Assembly: GCF_029873635.1 (NCBI RefSeq)
Contig: NC_080421.1
Location: 3,224,001-3,288,000, forward strand
Length of the DNA stretch: 64,000 bases
Direction: 5' to 3'
Source: Malania oleifera
Lineage: Eukaryota > Streptophyta > Magnoliopsida > Santalales > Ximeniaceae
In this document: one piece after another, positions 1-11,104 of the stretch
How the letters are laid out: every line of letters starts with the position of its first letter
How positions within the stretch are numbered: position 1 is the stretch's first letter
Translations under genes and position numbers: made by a program
Notes under the pieces: generated by a model
What the model was told of the DNA's origin: nothing
Seen by the model: only the letters and a program-made list of their open reading frames with translations
The model's database searches: none

Positions 1-3000
1 TTCTATATTTGAAAATACAATTTTCAGTTTCAACTTTAGTTTCATGAGAAAATCTAACTGGGAAAAAATAAATCAATCTAGCCTTAATTTTATACTCCAT
101 ATTTTGTGCTACTTACAATATACAGTTTACATACTTGGGCTGTAAGGAGTATAGATCACTAACAATGAGGGCGCACACACAGCATGCACGTGCAATGAGC
201 CAGGGTTTGTTGGAGAGTCCCCTCCATTGTCCCATATAGCACAGAGATTAAGAGAAAGGGCCTCTCCCTTGGACTTGTAAATAATCCAAGTTGTTCGTGA
301 GCTACTTGATGCTCGGCTATGATGACCTCACTAATATAAACGAGCAAAACTTGAGATTAAACTCAAAGCTCAAAAACTAAACTATTTGAACTCAAGCTAG
401 ACAATACTTAACTTGCCAAGCTTGCAAGCTAGCTCAGTTAACTAGCTCACAAGTTTTGGCTTGTTTATAAAGTTAAGCAGGCTTTTAAAAGACTCATGAG
501 TTAAATCTTCAAGTAAGTTCATGAGCTTCTTTGCATATAGGCTCACATTTTGACTCATTTATTGGTATTTTTTTCTTGATGGAAAAAATATAAGCTTTAC
601 TCTTTTTTTTTTTTTTTTTGACAAAAAAAAAAAAAGAGCATGCAACGAACATAAAAACAACCAGAAATAATGCCTTCAGAGGTCTCCTATTCTGCAACAG
701 TTATTGGCGTTAACTCCATCAAGAACAACCAAACAAACAAAAGCCTTAATCTTACAGGGGTATTTAGCCCTCCAAATAGAACAATGAAGAGGAAAGACCC
801 TATAAGTTCTAATCAAATGCTAATGGAAGATTTAGCAGAATAAACTTATGAAGAATCCAAAAGCCAACCCCATATTCTCCCAATAGAGAGATGACTTCCC
901 TCCAATAACAACAAAGAAGAGAGTTCTTCCACCTCCCTGCCATGAACAGTAAACTTGCTATGATTTTTATTTTTTTCATTGTATTTATGATTTCTTGCCT
1001 TCATAATAGAATAGTTGCTAAAAACATCCAAATTAGGGCTTTTCTCACATAGCGACTTGAAAACCAAACTAATATTCAATAGTTGAATGTAGGTTTATTA
1101 AAATTATATAACATTCATTCAAAACATTAGCATCTAAAGTGTTGAGGTCAAAAGAGGTGAACATGTGCATTTTCTAAAAATTTGCTACTGCAAAATAAGG
1201 ATTCACAGATGCAGTAACTGTTACATGTTACATAACATCTGCAACAACCACAACCATTACACAACGATGTTAAGACAGTTTGGTCAGACAACAATGAAAC
1301 TTCGTGGAAAGACCATTCAGGGTTTCTGTTCTTGATGGAGTTGGAAGTGTCAAAAGAAGATTCCAGTGAGACTGTTCAAAAAGTTGCCACATTTTTTTTT
1401 GAAATCATGTGCTAATTATGATGGGAGAAAGAAGGAATTTTATAGGAAGATAGTAGAAATTGTGGCACTATGGCAGACTTGATTGTGGACTGCATTGCTT
1501 CATTCAACTTGAAACAAGAGTGGGATAAATGAAAGAAATGAAGAGAGGAAGTATGTGTGAAGGATGGTGAGCTAGCAAAAGGAACAAAGAACTTGGAACA
1601 GAGGGTGCTGTGATACCATATAATGCAGAACAGAGTGTAAGGGTTTTCTACAAGAGGGTAAAAAAAAGAAGAAGAAGAATGGCGACAAGATGATGAAGGA
1701 AGAAGAAGACATAGGCAGTGGGAAGTTGGAACTCAAACCCTGTTGATTTAAGAAAGCTTATTTACAAGAAATTACAAATAAATCCAAACAAATACAAGAA
1801 ATTACAAAGACTCCCACATATGCATAAGCCTAACCAGAAATTAAATTAAAAACACATAATAACTACTAATTAACAGGCTAAGGACCCAACAATCCTTGAG
1901 CCTGTTATTTGAATTGAATCTCCAACTTGGGTCAAAATGATCCATTCAGTTACTTGCCTCCCATCATACATCAAGACGGTTCTCAGGTTCAATTTTGGAA
2001 GTATTTATAGGTAGGAAACATAGCGTTTCTCTTGCATTTTCTTCTCTTTCTGTCTCACAACTTCTCATAATGCACCAATTTCCACTTTCTGGATTCTTGA
2101 TGGGGATTGTAATTCCCGAAATCATCATTTTCTTTCATAAACCTACATCATAGGAAGGCCGACAGGCTTTGTACGCTTCTCAGTTTGTTGGACTCTTCTC
2201 CAGCCTTCTTCTAGGGCGGGTTTTAATATCAGAATTTTAGGTGGTTCAGGGTCTTTCCTGTGAATCCTTCTATTCTCTCCTGATTCTTTCTATAACCCCT
2301 TTCCATCTGTTTAATCATATAAGAAAGGCAAGATTGTCTTCAGGTTTATGGCTTTTGTTGGCTGACCATCATTAATAGAGTTAACACAAACAACTGCATA
2401 TTAGGAGACCTTACAAAGTTTTTTGTTTGGAAGTGTGTGACGTGTCACGGTAGTGATTATTCCCACTTCTTTCTGCATTCCTCGATGGCTTGGAGCTCAA
2501 GGAATAAGTTACTTTGTTTCTTTGGTGAAAGGTGTCCCCATTTATTGGAAGGCTTTTTTCTTCTTTAGAGGTATTGGGAGGTGTAATTGTGGATGTAGAT
2601 TGTCATATGCTTTTCTTTTTGTATTTTTGCCTTTGCATCTACATTAAAACAATTGTTTTTCTTCACTTCTTTGTGGGCGCATATTCATCTTATTTTGGAG
2701 AAACTTGCTTTTCGGATTTTCAGTGGGACTGGATGGCCCTTTAGCTTGGCTTTTCTTATTATATTTTGCTTTTAGTTTTTTCTTCCCTTCTTTTTTATCC
2801 CCCTTTTGCTTTTGAACTCTCACCTCACAAACCACATGGCATGCTTTTGGGACCTTTTGCAAATAATCAAAGTATTGAAGGGCCAACTTGCTGTGTTTAG
2901 ATGACCACATTACAAATCACCACTGGAGGTACCACGCCCCTTGGCCCACTCCCCTATCCCCTTATGTTTGTAACTGTTCATAACTTCATATAGCTACTGA

Positions 3001-3118
3001 CAAGTTATCACTAGATGCATTTTCATTTTAAGAAGGGGTCTTAACTACAATTTGTGACTTCTCACTAAAGTTGAAGGTCTGTTCATGTTTTAATATAAAA
3101 CTTATTAACCTGGTGACG
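1..3118. other. Non-coding stretch, no gene recognised
   Basis: I see no convincing gene on either strand. About 340-520 is rich in degenerate AGCTCAAG/AGCTAGCTC words, typical of an old dispersed repeat. Around 601-635 there are T and A runs. A block at about 1,680-2,100 contains repeated 'caagaaattacaaa' phrases and looks repeat-derived. The region could be a long intron or the 3' flank of the DnaJ-like gene to its right. I looked on the minus strand for that gene's expected downstream exons (glycine-rich linker, CxxCxGxG zinc fingers) and did not find them. Confidence 0.5.
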
Positions 3119-3533
3119 TAGGGCAAGAAACAAGACCTTCGGAAGATTCTTGTTGGGGATTAATGGAGAAGAATTGGACAAGGGTTGTTGTGTTTAATTA
3201 ATTAGTAGATTGTGTATGTTTAATTTAATTATTATAGGATTATGTGTATTTGGAGGCTTGTTAGTTGTATCTGTGTAATTTAGGGGTTTCTCCGTAATTT
3301 CATCTAGTTTGAGGGGTATATGTGTAATTTCATGCATTAGAAGCTTTCTAACAAATAGTGTGTGAAACCCATGTAGAAGGTTGTTGTTGAAATTGAATGT
3401 GAAAGCAAATGTGTGAATCCCCCTTGTATCCCCTCTCCTTCTCTTCCTTCTTCCGTCTTCTTCCCCTTTCCTCCCCTCCCTCTCTCTTAAATTTTTTCAT
3501 GGTTGCAGATCATTGATTCTGTCCCACATCATT
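3119..3533 (+). repeat. 5' LTR
   Basis: This aligns along its length with 7,287-7,695. The shared order is: GGAAGATTCTTGTTGG, TTGTGTTTAATTAATTAG, ATTATGTGTATTTGG, CTTTCTA, a CT-rich tract, ATCATTGAT, GTCCCACATCA. The many small differences between copies suggest an old insertion. The CT-rich tract (about 3,420-3,490) is just before the end. Confidence 0.85.
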
Positions 3534-3545
3534 TGGTATCAGTGC
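3534..3545 (+). other. Primer binding site (tRNA-iMet type)
   Basis: TGGTATCAGTGC directly follows the 5' LTR and differs by one base from the plant consensus TGGTATCAGAGC, which pairs with initiator methionine tRNA. Its place fixes the LTR end and the plus orientation of the element. Confidence 0.85.
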
Positions 3546-4811
3546 CCAATCATGATCACAACATTCTTCCATTTCAATCCTCCAATATTCCCCTTTCACT
3601 CTTCTTCTTCCCCTTTTCTTCCCTTCTTCATTCTCTCTCTCTCTTTCTGCCACTGATTTCTGTTCCTTCTCTATTCTCTACTCTGTTCTATTCTCAGTAC
3701 TGTTCTGCAAATCGCTTTCCTTCTTCTTTCTTATCCTTCTCTTCAACTTCTCCCTCTTTCTCTTCTTTACTTCTCTCCCTATTTCTAATCTCTTGTAGTT
3801 GTCCTATTCTCACCTCTCTTCTCAGCAGGGAAAGTCTCAGTCTGGCAATCTGTTATTTCCACAGAAATTACAGCCGTGCCCTGAATTTCAAAACCCAAAT
3901 CCAGCAATAATTTTACAACACCTCTGTCACCTTCAGGGACAGAACCAACCAGTAACCCATCTCCTAAAATTTCATCACCTTCCAGCTACTGCTGAAGCTA
4001 CATGTGCTGGCAAACTTCTCCCAGCCAACAGCCCTTTGTGAAACCCTACCTTTGTGTGCTTTTTCTCATCACACCACCACCACCATTGCAATCTTCATTG
4101 CCTGATCTCTCTTCAACCCAAATTTCATCACCAGAAAGTCACCGCCGGCAACTCACACGCCTCACACATCGGCGATGCGCATGAGACAAGTTTCCAGAAT
4201 AACTTGCTACTTCCAGACTCACGAGAAATTGATCCAGCCACAATAATTTGGGTTGCAGTGTGATATTTTGTGAACAAATGCGATATCTTGATATGAAAGG
4301 CTAGAAATTGAAGAATTAGAGTACCAGCAGCACTTTGGCGCCTGGATTTGTCACTTCCAGCAATAAAAATCAATCTGCATTGCTTCTTTTTGTGAGTTTT
4401 CTTCATGAATTTGTTTAATTTTTGGGAAGACTCTAGACCACATGTGAACTGACAATAATTCTTGAACATTCAGGATCAGATATGTGGTTTGCAAGAATAG
4501 ATTGAGGATCAATAGCAGCTGTTTGTTTAACAGTCTTTGGTGATATATAATTGCAACAAGGTGACAAATTATTAGAAAAGGGAACACCTTTTTCCAATAA
4601 CTTGACACCATGTTGAAATCAATAAGCAAAACCATAGGGGCATCCTTCGTAGGGTTTGAAGACAGAGCCTTGCAATTGTTTGAGGATACTGGAAGAAAGA
4701 GATGAGAGGAGATGATGAGTAATAAAAAAAAACCATCGGACAGTATCAGAAAGTTGGATACCAATAGGGAATTAAAAAACAGGAGAATAATCAGAGCCAT
4801 TGTGTTAAATC

Positions 4812-6590
4812 ATGTTAAGGAAAATCATTTCCTGGAATTTGGGGGGTCTTAACGACCAAGACTAGTGTTATTAAGTCCTTTCTTAAGGATTAAAGGGGGC
4901 AATGTGGTGTGCTTGCAAGAAACTAAGGTGGAGATATTGGTGCAGCTCTTGATCAAAGGCCTTTGGGGCTAAGACGCTTTTGATTGGATTTCCCTTGGAG
5001 GCAGCTCAAGCGGTTGTCTTGTGGAAGCCTAGTGTTGTGGAATTGTTGGACCACTCCATTAATTCCTTCTCAATCTCCTGTTAGTTGAAACATGATTAAC
5101 AACTTTCAATGGATTTTCATAGGGTTTTATGGTCCAAGCGAAGGACCCTCCAGATCTTTTTTTGGAATGAACTCTTTGAGATTAGTAGATGGGATGCTCC
5201 TTGGATCATTGGAGGTGATTTGAGCATGATTATTTATACGCAAGAAAGAAGTGGGGACAGCCATGAGAGAATTCCTTGACTTCATCAGAATGAATGTCCC
5301 TCATTGATCTCCCTTCCATTGGTGGCAATTTCATTTGGGCTAACTCCAACGAGCTGCCTTCCTTTACAAGGATCGATAGGTTCCTAATTTCGGTTGGCTT
5401 GGAACTTTGCTTTGGGGAAGCTTCCCAGGCCCAGTTGCTAAGAGATTGGAGGGAATACAAAGAATATTTGTTTGGGGAAGCTTAGGGGAGGAGTTTAAAT
5501 ATTGCCTTGTTCGGTGGCGAGTAGTTAAACAACCCATTTATTTAGGAGGTTTGGGGCTAAAATCCCTCCTCACTTTCAATAATCCCTCCTCGGGAAGTGA
5601 TTATGGAGGTTCATGAAAGAGAAAAACCACTTTTGGTGGGATATCATTGTTTCTAAATACGGGCTCAAGCAAAATGGTTGGATAACACAATAGTATAGGA
5701 CCTCCTATGGAATGGGAGTTTGGAAATTCATCAAGGAAGAACGGGTGGTTTTTTTTCCAATTTGTGAGATTTCAAATGGGAAATGGGGTCAACATTTACT
5801 TCTGGCATGATGTGTAGCATCAAAACAGTGATCTTACAGCTGCCTTTCTTTCCATCTACAGTTTGGCTTGTAACGAAAATGCCCTTATCAAACATCATCT
5901 CCAAATCACTTATCAAAGAATTTCTGGAATATTCCCTTTACTAGGAATGTGGCAGAATGAGAACTTGCACTCTCCAACTTTTATAGAAATCTCTATAATT
6001 TCCATTGCCAAAACATCCCCAACAAACCAAAATGGTGTTTTCACCATTAAATCTTTCTACTAGAAGCCTTCCTTGGATTCATATTTGAAGGACAGCAGCC
6101 CCCTCAAAGGTTGCCTTTTTTTGTTTGGGCGTCTACACATGGAAATATTTTAACCCTTGAAGTTCTGCAGAAAAGGCAGCTTACAGTCACAAATGGATGT
6201 TCCTCTATATGGCTGATACGGAATCAGTCGACCACGTTCTACTCCACTGTCCCGGCTACTGCAAATTCCATTGGAGGGGAGATTTGGGCTTGGAAAGGCA
6301 TCACAGCCACCAAGGAGAAGCAAAAGGCTTTGAATCTCATCCCTCTAATCATCTTTTGGTGTGCTTCGAAAGAAAGGAATAAGAGAACCTTCAAAGATAC
6401 AACTACTCTGCTCAAATTTGTAAAGAGCAATGGATTGATGTTGTTTTCAGCTGGCTTAGTGGGCAAATTCTTAATGATCTTAATTTAATCCTGGATGTTT
6501 ACAACACTGTACATAGTGGTTGATGTTTTGTACCTTGGGTTGGCATTCCATTGATACCCTACTAATATAAATTTCTCTTTACCGATCAAT
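4812..6590 (+). pseudogene. L1-type LINE ORF2 relic, internally deleted
   Basis: At 4,812 an ATG opens the typical start of a plant L1 ORF2: MLRKIISWNLGGLNDQD, the first block of the apurinic endonuclease. A CLQETK-like block follows in a broken frame (around 4,905-4,925), then endonuclease-like sequence with IGGNFIWANS and FTRIDRFL (about 5,320-5,390). The text then jumps to the C-terminal side of reverse transcriptase (YLGGLGLKSL, about 5,540-5,570) and zinc-finger RVT-like sequence around 6,100-6,480. The whole catalytic reverse transcriptase core is missing, and frameshifts and stops occur throughout. The end at about 6,590 has a LINE-like tail (ctctttaccgatcaataaa). It lies within the LTR element. 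Confidence 0.75.
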
Positions 6591-6609
6591 AAACATTTAA
6601 GCTTCTTTA

Positions 6610-6975
6610 CACCTTTCTTGAAGGTAGAGGAAATATTTGCAAAATCATCATTGATGGAAGATGTGGTATGAATATTGTTTCTATAAATAGAGTCACCCTA
6701 ATGCAACTTCAACTAGAACCCCACCCCTTAAGAGATATCGTGGGTTAATAACTCCACATGTTTGTGTGGGTTGATAACTCTATTTTACAAGTTTGTGAAA
6801 GATGTTTGGTTCCTATTCAAATGGGTGAATATTCTGCTAATGTTTGGGGGTGATACATACCTATGAATATTGGCCATGTACTCCTTAGTTCTTGGATGGA
6901 TGATTTGGGTGACTCAATAACATGAGAACACAAATGTAATTCACTATAATGGAAGAAAATTATTTTGAAACCTGC
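6610..6975 (+). pseudogene. Ty3/gypsy aspartic protease and spacer relic
   Basis: Translation gives a degraded retropepsin region: FLEGRGNICKIIIDGRCGMN followed by IVSI, where a gypsy protease has an I-I-D-S/T-G core. Next come phrases matching the protease-reverse transcriptase spacer (LQLEPHPL; QMGEYSANVW; MNIGHVLL.SWMDDLG; NGRKLF). Stops and frameshifts interrupt it, and the catalytic D-S/T-G reads DGR. This is the only internal-domain sequence that assigns the 3,119-7,695 element to the gypsy group, so I hold that assignment loosely. Confidence 0.6.
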
Positions 6976-7286
6976 TCTACCAACCAGCCAAGACAAAGAA
7001 TGTGAGTTTATTGATCATGTCAAAGTTACTCAGCTTGAAGACGCTACAAGCAAGTAAATGCATGTGTTTGAGGACATCCAAAGTTTCTCAAACATTCCTG
7101 ATATTGAGTTTGTCATCCCCGATATGTTCATTGATGCTAATGCTCAACTCAAGTCTATATGGAATGTGGTTTCTTGTATCACTCAAGCTCAAGAATTCAA
7201 AGAGTCCAAGTTTGCTTCTTACATCTAATCCTCCAACAATGCAAAATTCGAGGCCAATTTTTTTCTAGCTTGGAGAAGATTGGATA

Positions 7287-7695
7287 TAGGACAAGAAGCA
7301 AGACCCTAGGAAGATTCTTGTTGGAGACTAAAGGAGAAGAATTGGGAAAGGGTTGTTGTGTTTAATTAATTAGTTTATTATGTATGTTTAGTTTAATTAG
7401 TACACGATTATGTGTATTTGGGGGCTTGTTTGTAATATATGTGCAATTTTTTAGTGTGTTTGTAATTTCATCTAGTTTTAGAGGTATATGTGCAATCATG
7501 TATTAGAGAACTTTCTAGTAAATAGAGTATGAAAGCCACATAAAAGTTGATTGTTGAATTTGAATTTGAAAGTGAACGTGTGATTTCCCCTTGTATCTCC
7601 TCTCTCCTCTCCTTCTCTTAATTCTTCCTTTACTCTCCTCTATCTCTCTTACATTCTTTCATGGCTGCAGATCATTGATGTTGTCCCACATCACA
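7287..7695 (+). repeat. 3' LTR
   Basis: Partner of the 5' LTR at 3,119. It keeps the CT-rich tract and the GCAGATCATTGATG...GTCCCACATCA end. The adjoining TGACG (7,696-7,700) matches the left flank. Confidence 0.85.
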
Positions 7696-7972
7696 TGACG
7701 TTTCAATTTTGTACAGAAAACAATTAAGTAATGATAACGCATGACAAATTAAACATATTGTTTAGAAATACATAGGCAAAAGAAAGAAAAAAATAATGGA
7801 AGGAAGAAAACATTTAATGTCATCAAGTAACAGCTGCTAAGCACTGTATCACAAAAGGTTTATTTTCATATTTAAGTCAAGAAGAGGAATTTGAGGAGAT
7901 GAGAACGGCTACAGAGTAAATGTTTATCCCCTTTAATAATAGGTGTAAATTTAAAAGGGTAATGTGGAGCAC

Positions 7973-9281
7973 CTGGTCATAAAGTGAACGTTTTTCCTCA
8001 TCTTTCAAAACCTACAAGAGTGCAAACAAATTTTTTTTTTAACAATTCAGAAATCAAATGATTAAGCTACATATTTTCAGTATGGATAAAATACCTCATA
8101 TGCCTCCTGAACTTCTTGAAACTTCGCTTCAGCATCAGCATCATCTTTATTTGCATCTGGATGAAGCTTTTTGGCGAGCTGAAAAATAATTAGAAAGATA
8201 ATGCAAATTATTACAACTAAGAAGTAATGGAACTTGCATACACCGAATTGCATGCAAATCGACTTGTATGTTAGAAATTTATTAGTCAAGAGATGGGGCA
8301 GAAACATACTCCATAATAGGCTTTCTTGATTTCAGAAGCACTTGCATTCCTGCTCACACCAAGCACATCATAATAATCTTTCGCTGCCATATGTGCTGGA
8401 CAAAACAGGCCAATATAAACTCAGGAAAACATTAGAGACAACCAAAAAAGATAAGCTCTGAACGAAAACAACTAGTGGTAACTAAAAAAGGAAAAAAAAA
8501 AATGGTTGCCAATTAGCCGTAAGAACAGAAAATAAACTGAAGTTTTAATTGTTGTGTTTCTGCGGCTGAAGCTTTGAATACTCTGTTGTTGCTGTGTTTG
8601 TGGTGTGCTCTTTCTCTGTGCTGGCTTGCGCCTTGTCTCTATAAAGTGACAAACTGGAACAATCTCTATAAAGCTTTCTATTTTTGGGGCTCAAATATGA
8701 TGCTTACAAAAAATGAATTGTTTCCACCCCCTAAATTCTCAGACACCAAACAGTAAGAACCCTCTATGTTGCAGAGACAGAAACCAAAAACAGATGGAAA
8801 AAAAAAAAATGAGAAACAAATGACTTCTCTTCTCTGGCACTCAAAATTAAATAAATATTTATACTATTTATTTATTTCCCTTATAATTTTTCCCGAAAAC
8901 AAACAAAATATAAATGAAAGCAGAACAAAAGATCCATACCAGTTCCATGAATGAACCGCACTGCACCCCAACTTCCATTCGAAGCTCCAAACCACAACCG
9001 ATTCACTGTGTTTTGAAACGCAAAAATTACAAAATAGAAACAGAAAAAAAGGCCACACATTCACAACAATTGAGTTCACAAATAAAGATCCAAAATTTCT
9101 AATACCAATTTCAGGATTGGAACTTCCAAGAACCCTTGATGGGTTGCATATTGCTGCTTTGTAATAATTTCTGTAGCCCACTCGCATCAATGATTCACCG
9201 AGCTATCATTAAAAAAAAATTACACTCAAAATTTAAAAGAGAGAGAGAGAGGGAGAGAAAGAGAGAGGGAGAGGGAGAGGA

Positions 9282-9314
<33 letters not shown>

Positions 9315-9400
9315 CATACGGCCTTGGTGAAGTCTTGCAGAAGGGAAGGAGACCAGTGGGCAAACCGGCAGAGAAGCTGAACGCCATGGGAGCGAACCAT
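7973..9400 (-). CDS. DnaJ/Hsp40 co-chaperone, mitochondrial GFA2-like, 5' portion
   Basis: Six minus-strand exons can be joined in frame: 9320-9400 (start ATG at 9398-9400), 9106-9202, 8940-9005, 8310-8395, 8095-8178 and 7973-8011. All introns are GT-AG and the first five exon lengths give whole codons to residue 138; the sixth brings it to 151. The N-terminus is rich in Arg, Leu and Ser with few acids ([13 protein letters not shown]...), like a mitochondrial presequence. RFIHGT precedes the J domain (about residues 85-151), which has the HPD motif at 116-118 that stimulates Hsp70 ATPase, and ends [13 protein letters not shown]. The order and wording match Arabidopsis GFA2, a mitochondrial DnaJ needed in gametophyte development. 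The glycine-rich linker, zinc fingers and C-terminal substrate domains are not found; the last exon ends in a plausible donor (GTGCTCC). The gene may continue past a large element-filled intron or may be truncated. Confidence 0.82.
9236..9308. repeat. GA-rich microsatellite in DnaJ intron 1
   Basis: A GAGAGA tract on the plus strand is a CT-rich polypyrimidine stretch on the gene's strand, inside the 117-bp first intron (9,203-9,319) and upstream of its acceptor. Confidence 0.85.
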
Positions 9401-11104
9401 TATTTTTTCAGGAGATATGTGGATGGGAAAGTTTTTTTCTTGCTTCTGTTTGCCTTCTATTCTGGTCTTGGCTGGGGGTGTAGTGGGTTGGGAAAAGGGG
9501 AAGAGGAGGCGCCACTGGCCTTCTGTGGCAGAAGAAGGTTCTAGTACCCTGCAAGCACGCAGAAGTGCTTTGCTGAAAAAGCTCTAAAATTAACAAGTGC
9601 TGAAAATAAGTACTGATTTGTACGTAAAAATAAGTGCTGATCATTATATGTTACTTATATAAGTGGTATTTGGATACTTACTTTATTAAATAAGTACTTT
9701 ATTAAATAAGTACAATATTTATTATATTACATCAATAACAAACATGTCGCAGTACATTATAAAATAATATATGATTATTTTCCAAGTAATATTTTAATTT
9801 AAGTTATTAGTATTTTTAAATTAAATTAATTTTTTTAATATTTAAATATTTTTTACTAAGTAAAACAACATATGATTATTATTTAATTATAAATATCAAC
9901 ATTATTAACATATATTTATAAGATATGATTATATTGTCATATGTATAACATATGAATATTATCTTTTTAATTTATGTTAATTATAATATTCTTAATTAAA
10001 TTAATTATTTTATTTTTATTTAATCTTAATTTAAATTAGTGAAAGAATATAAATAAAATATGATTATATTGTCATATTTATAACATATGAATGTTATCTT
10101 ACTAATTTATGTTAATTATAGTATTCTTAATTTAATTAAAATTAGTACTTTCTTTCACTTCCAGATTGCTTCTTCAGAATTGAAGAAGCTCATCATTGTG
10201 GAATGAGTAGGGGCATACTTTGTTTGGTTTGGTGGTTTTTGGGCAGATTCAACCAAGGGACAGCATGGTTTGGATAACCAAATGGTGACCCCTCACTGGA
10301 CCAAAATTTTGATTCGCCGTAAAATGTGAACCGAAACCAAACCATTTTGAACGGTTAACCGAAATTCAGTCAACTAGATTTTAGACAAATATCCAACGAT
10401 TAACCAAAATGAAACCATTAAATTCAATTAATATTTTAAAATTGCCTAAATTTGTATTTGTTTTTTCCCATTTAATTTTGTGTAAATTAAAAAACTCAAA
10501 AGATACAAATTTGTAAGCTTCAAATTAACATCCAATCCATGAGTTGAACATACACAAAATCCACAATTTAAGTTCTAATTTTTTAAAAGAAATACACAAA
10601 ACATTCACTTGTGAATTAAAATATCCAAGGTTTGAACATCAAAAAGTCAAAAGGATAATATGTACAAGAAACCCATCAAGAACTAAAAGATATGTATTAG
10701 GAATCCAAATTTTAAACCATCCTACGAGTGATTAACCAGAAAACAGTGGCTATAATCACTGAAAAAGAAAATGATTCATGCATCGCCAAACTAGGGGGTC
10801 GCCTAAAAAAATCATAAAGAAAGAAACTCATCAAGAACCCCAACAATTAAAAGTCAAAAATGCATTAAAGTTGTATAAAAATCATATTCAAAACGAGCGT
10901 CCAACTGCGAGCAACGGCGGACCAATGGGCAGCCTAATCTGGACGAATCTTGAACCATGGCCATGGGCCATGGCCGAGAGAGAGAGAGAGAGCAAGAGGA
11001 GGAACCCATTGAATCGTTGAGTCTGCGAGCGACATCTGCGGACAATGGGCAGCCAGTTGGAGACAGTAAGCGACGGCTGGGTGGGCGATGGCCAGCACCA
11101 GACT
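9401..11104. other. 5' flank of DnaJ-like gene and AT-rich repeats
   Basis: The first ~150 bp right of the start should hold the 5' UTR and promoter of the minus-strand DnaJ-like gene; no clear TATA box stands out. About 9,590-10,140 is very AT-rich, with repeated 'aagtgctgaaaataagtact' and 'aaataagtacttta' phrases, and 'gattatattgtcatat..taacatatgaat' occurs twice (near 9,930 and 10,060). About 10,215-10,400 has GGTTTGG/GAACCGAAACC/GGTTAACC words that resemble the MITE-like sequences elsewhere in the window. No gene is recognised. Confidence 0.45.

Larger units (their letters stand above)
3119..7695 (+). mobile_element. LTR retrotransposon with LINE relic inside
   Basis: Two direct repeats of about 410 bp (3,119-3,533 and 7,287-7,695) share the same opening (TAGGGCAAGAAACAAGACC versus TAGGACAAGAAGCAAGACC) and close on CCCACATCA. 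The 5-bp sequence TGACG sits immediately outside both ends (3,114-3,118 and 7,696-7,700), as expected for a target-site duplication. A tRNA-iMet-type primer site follows the left repeat. The interior has a gypsy-like protease relic near the right end and an L1-type LINE relic in the middle. No intact reverse transcriptase or integrase is visible, so it is a dead, internally deleted element. It lies just downstream of the DnaJ-like gene and may sit in one of its introns. Confidence 0.85.

Noticed and set aside
3503..4469. Overlapping open frames on both strands
   Set aside because: They lie in CT-rich LTR end and leader sequence of a retroelement, show no motif, and overlap one another.
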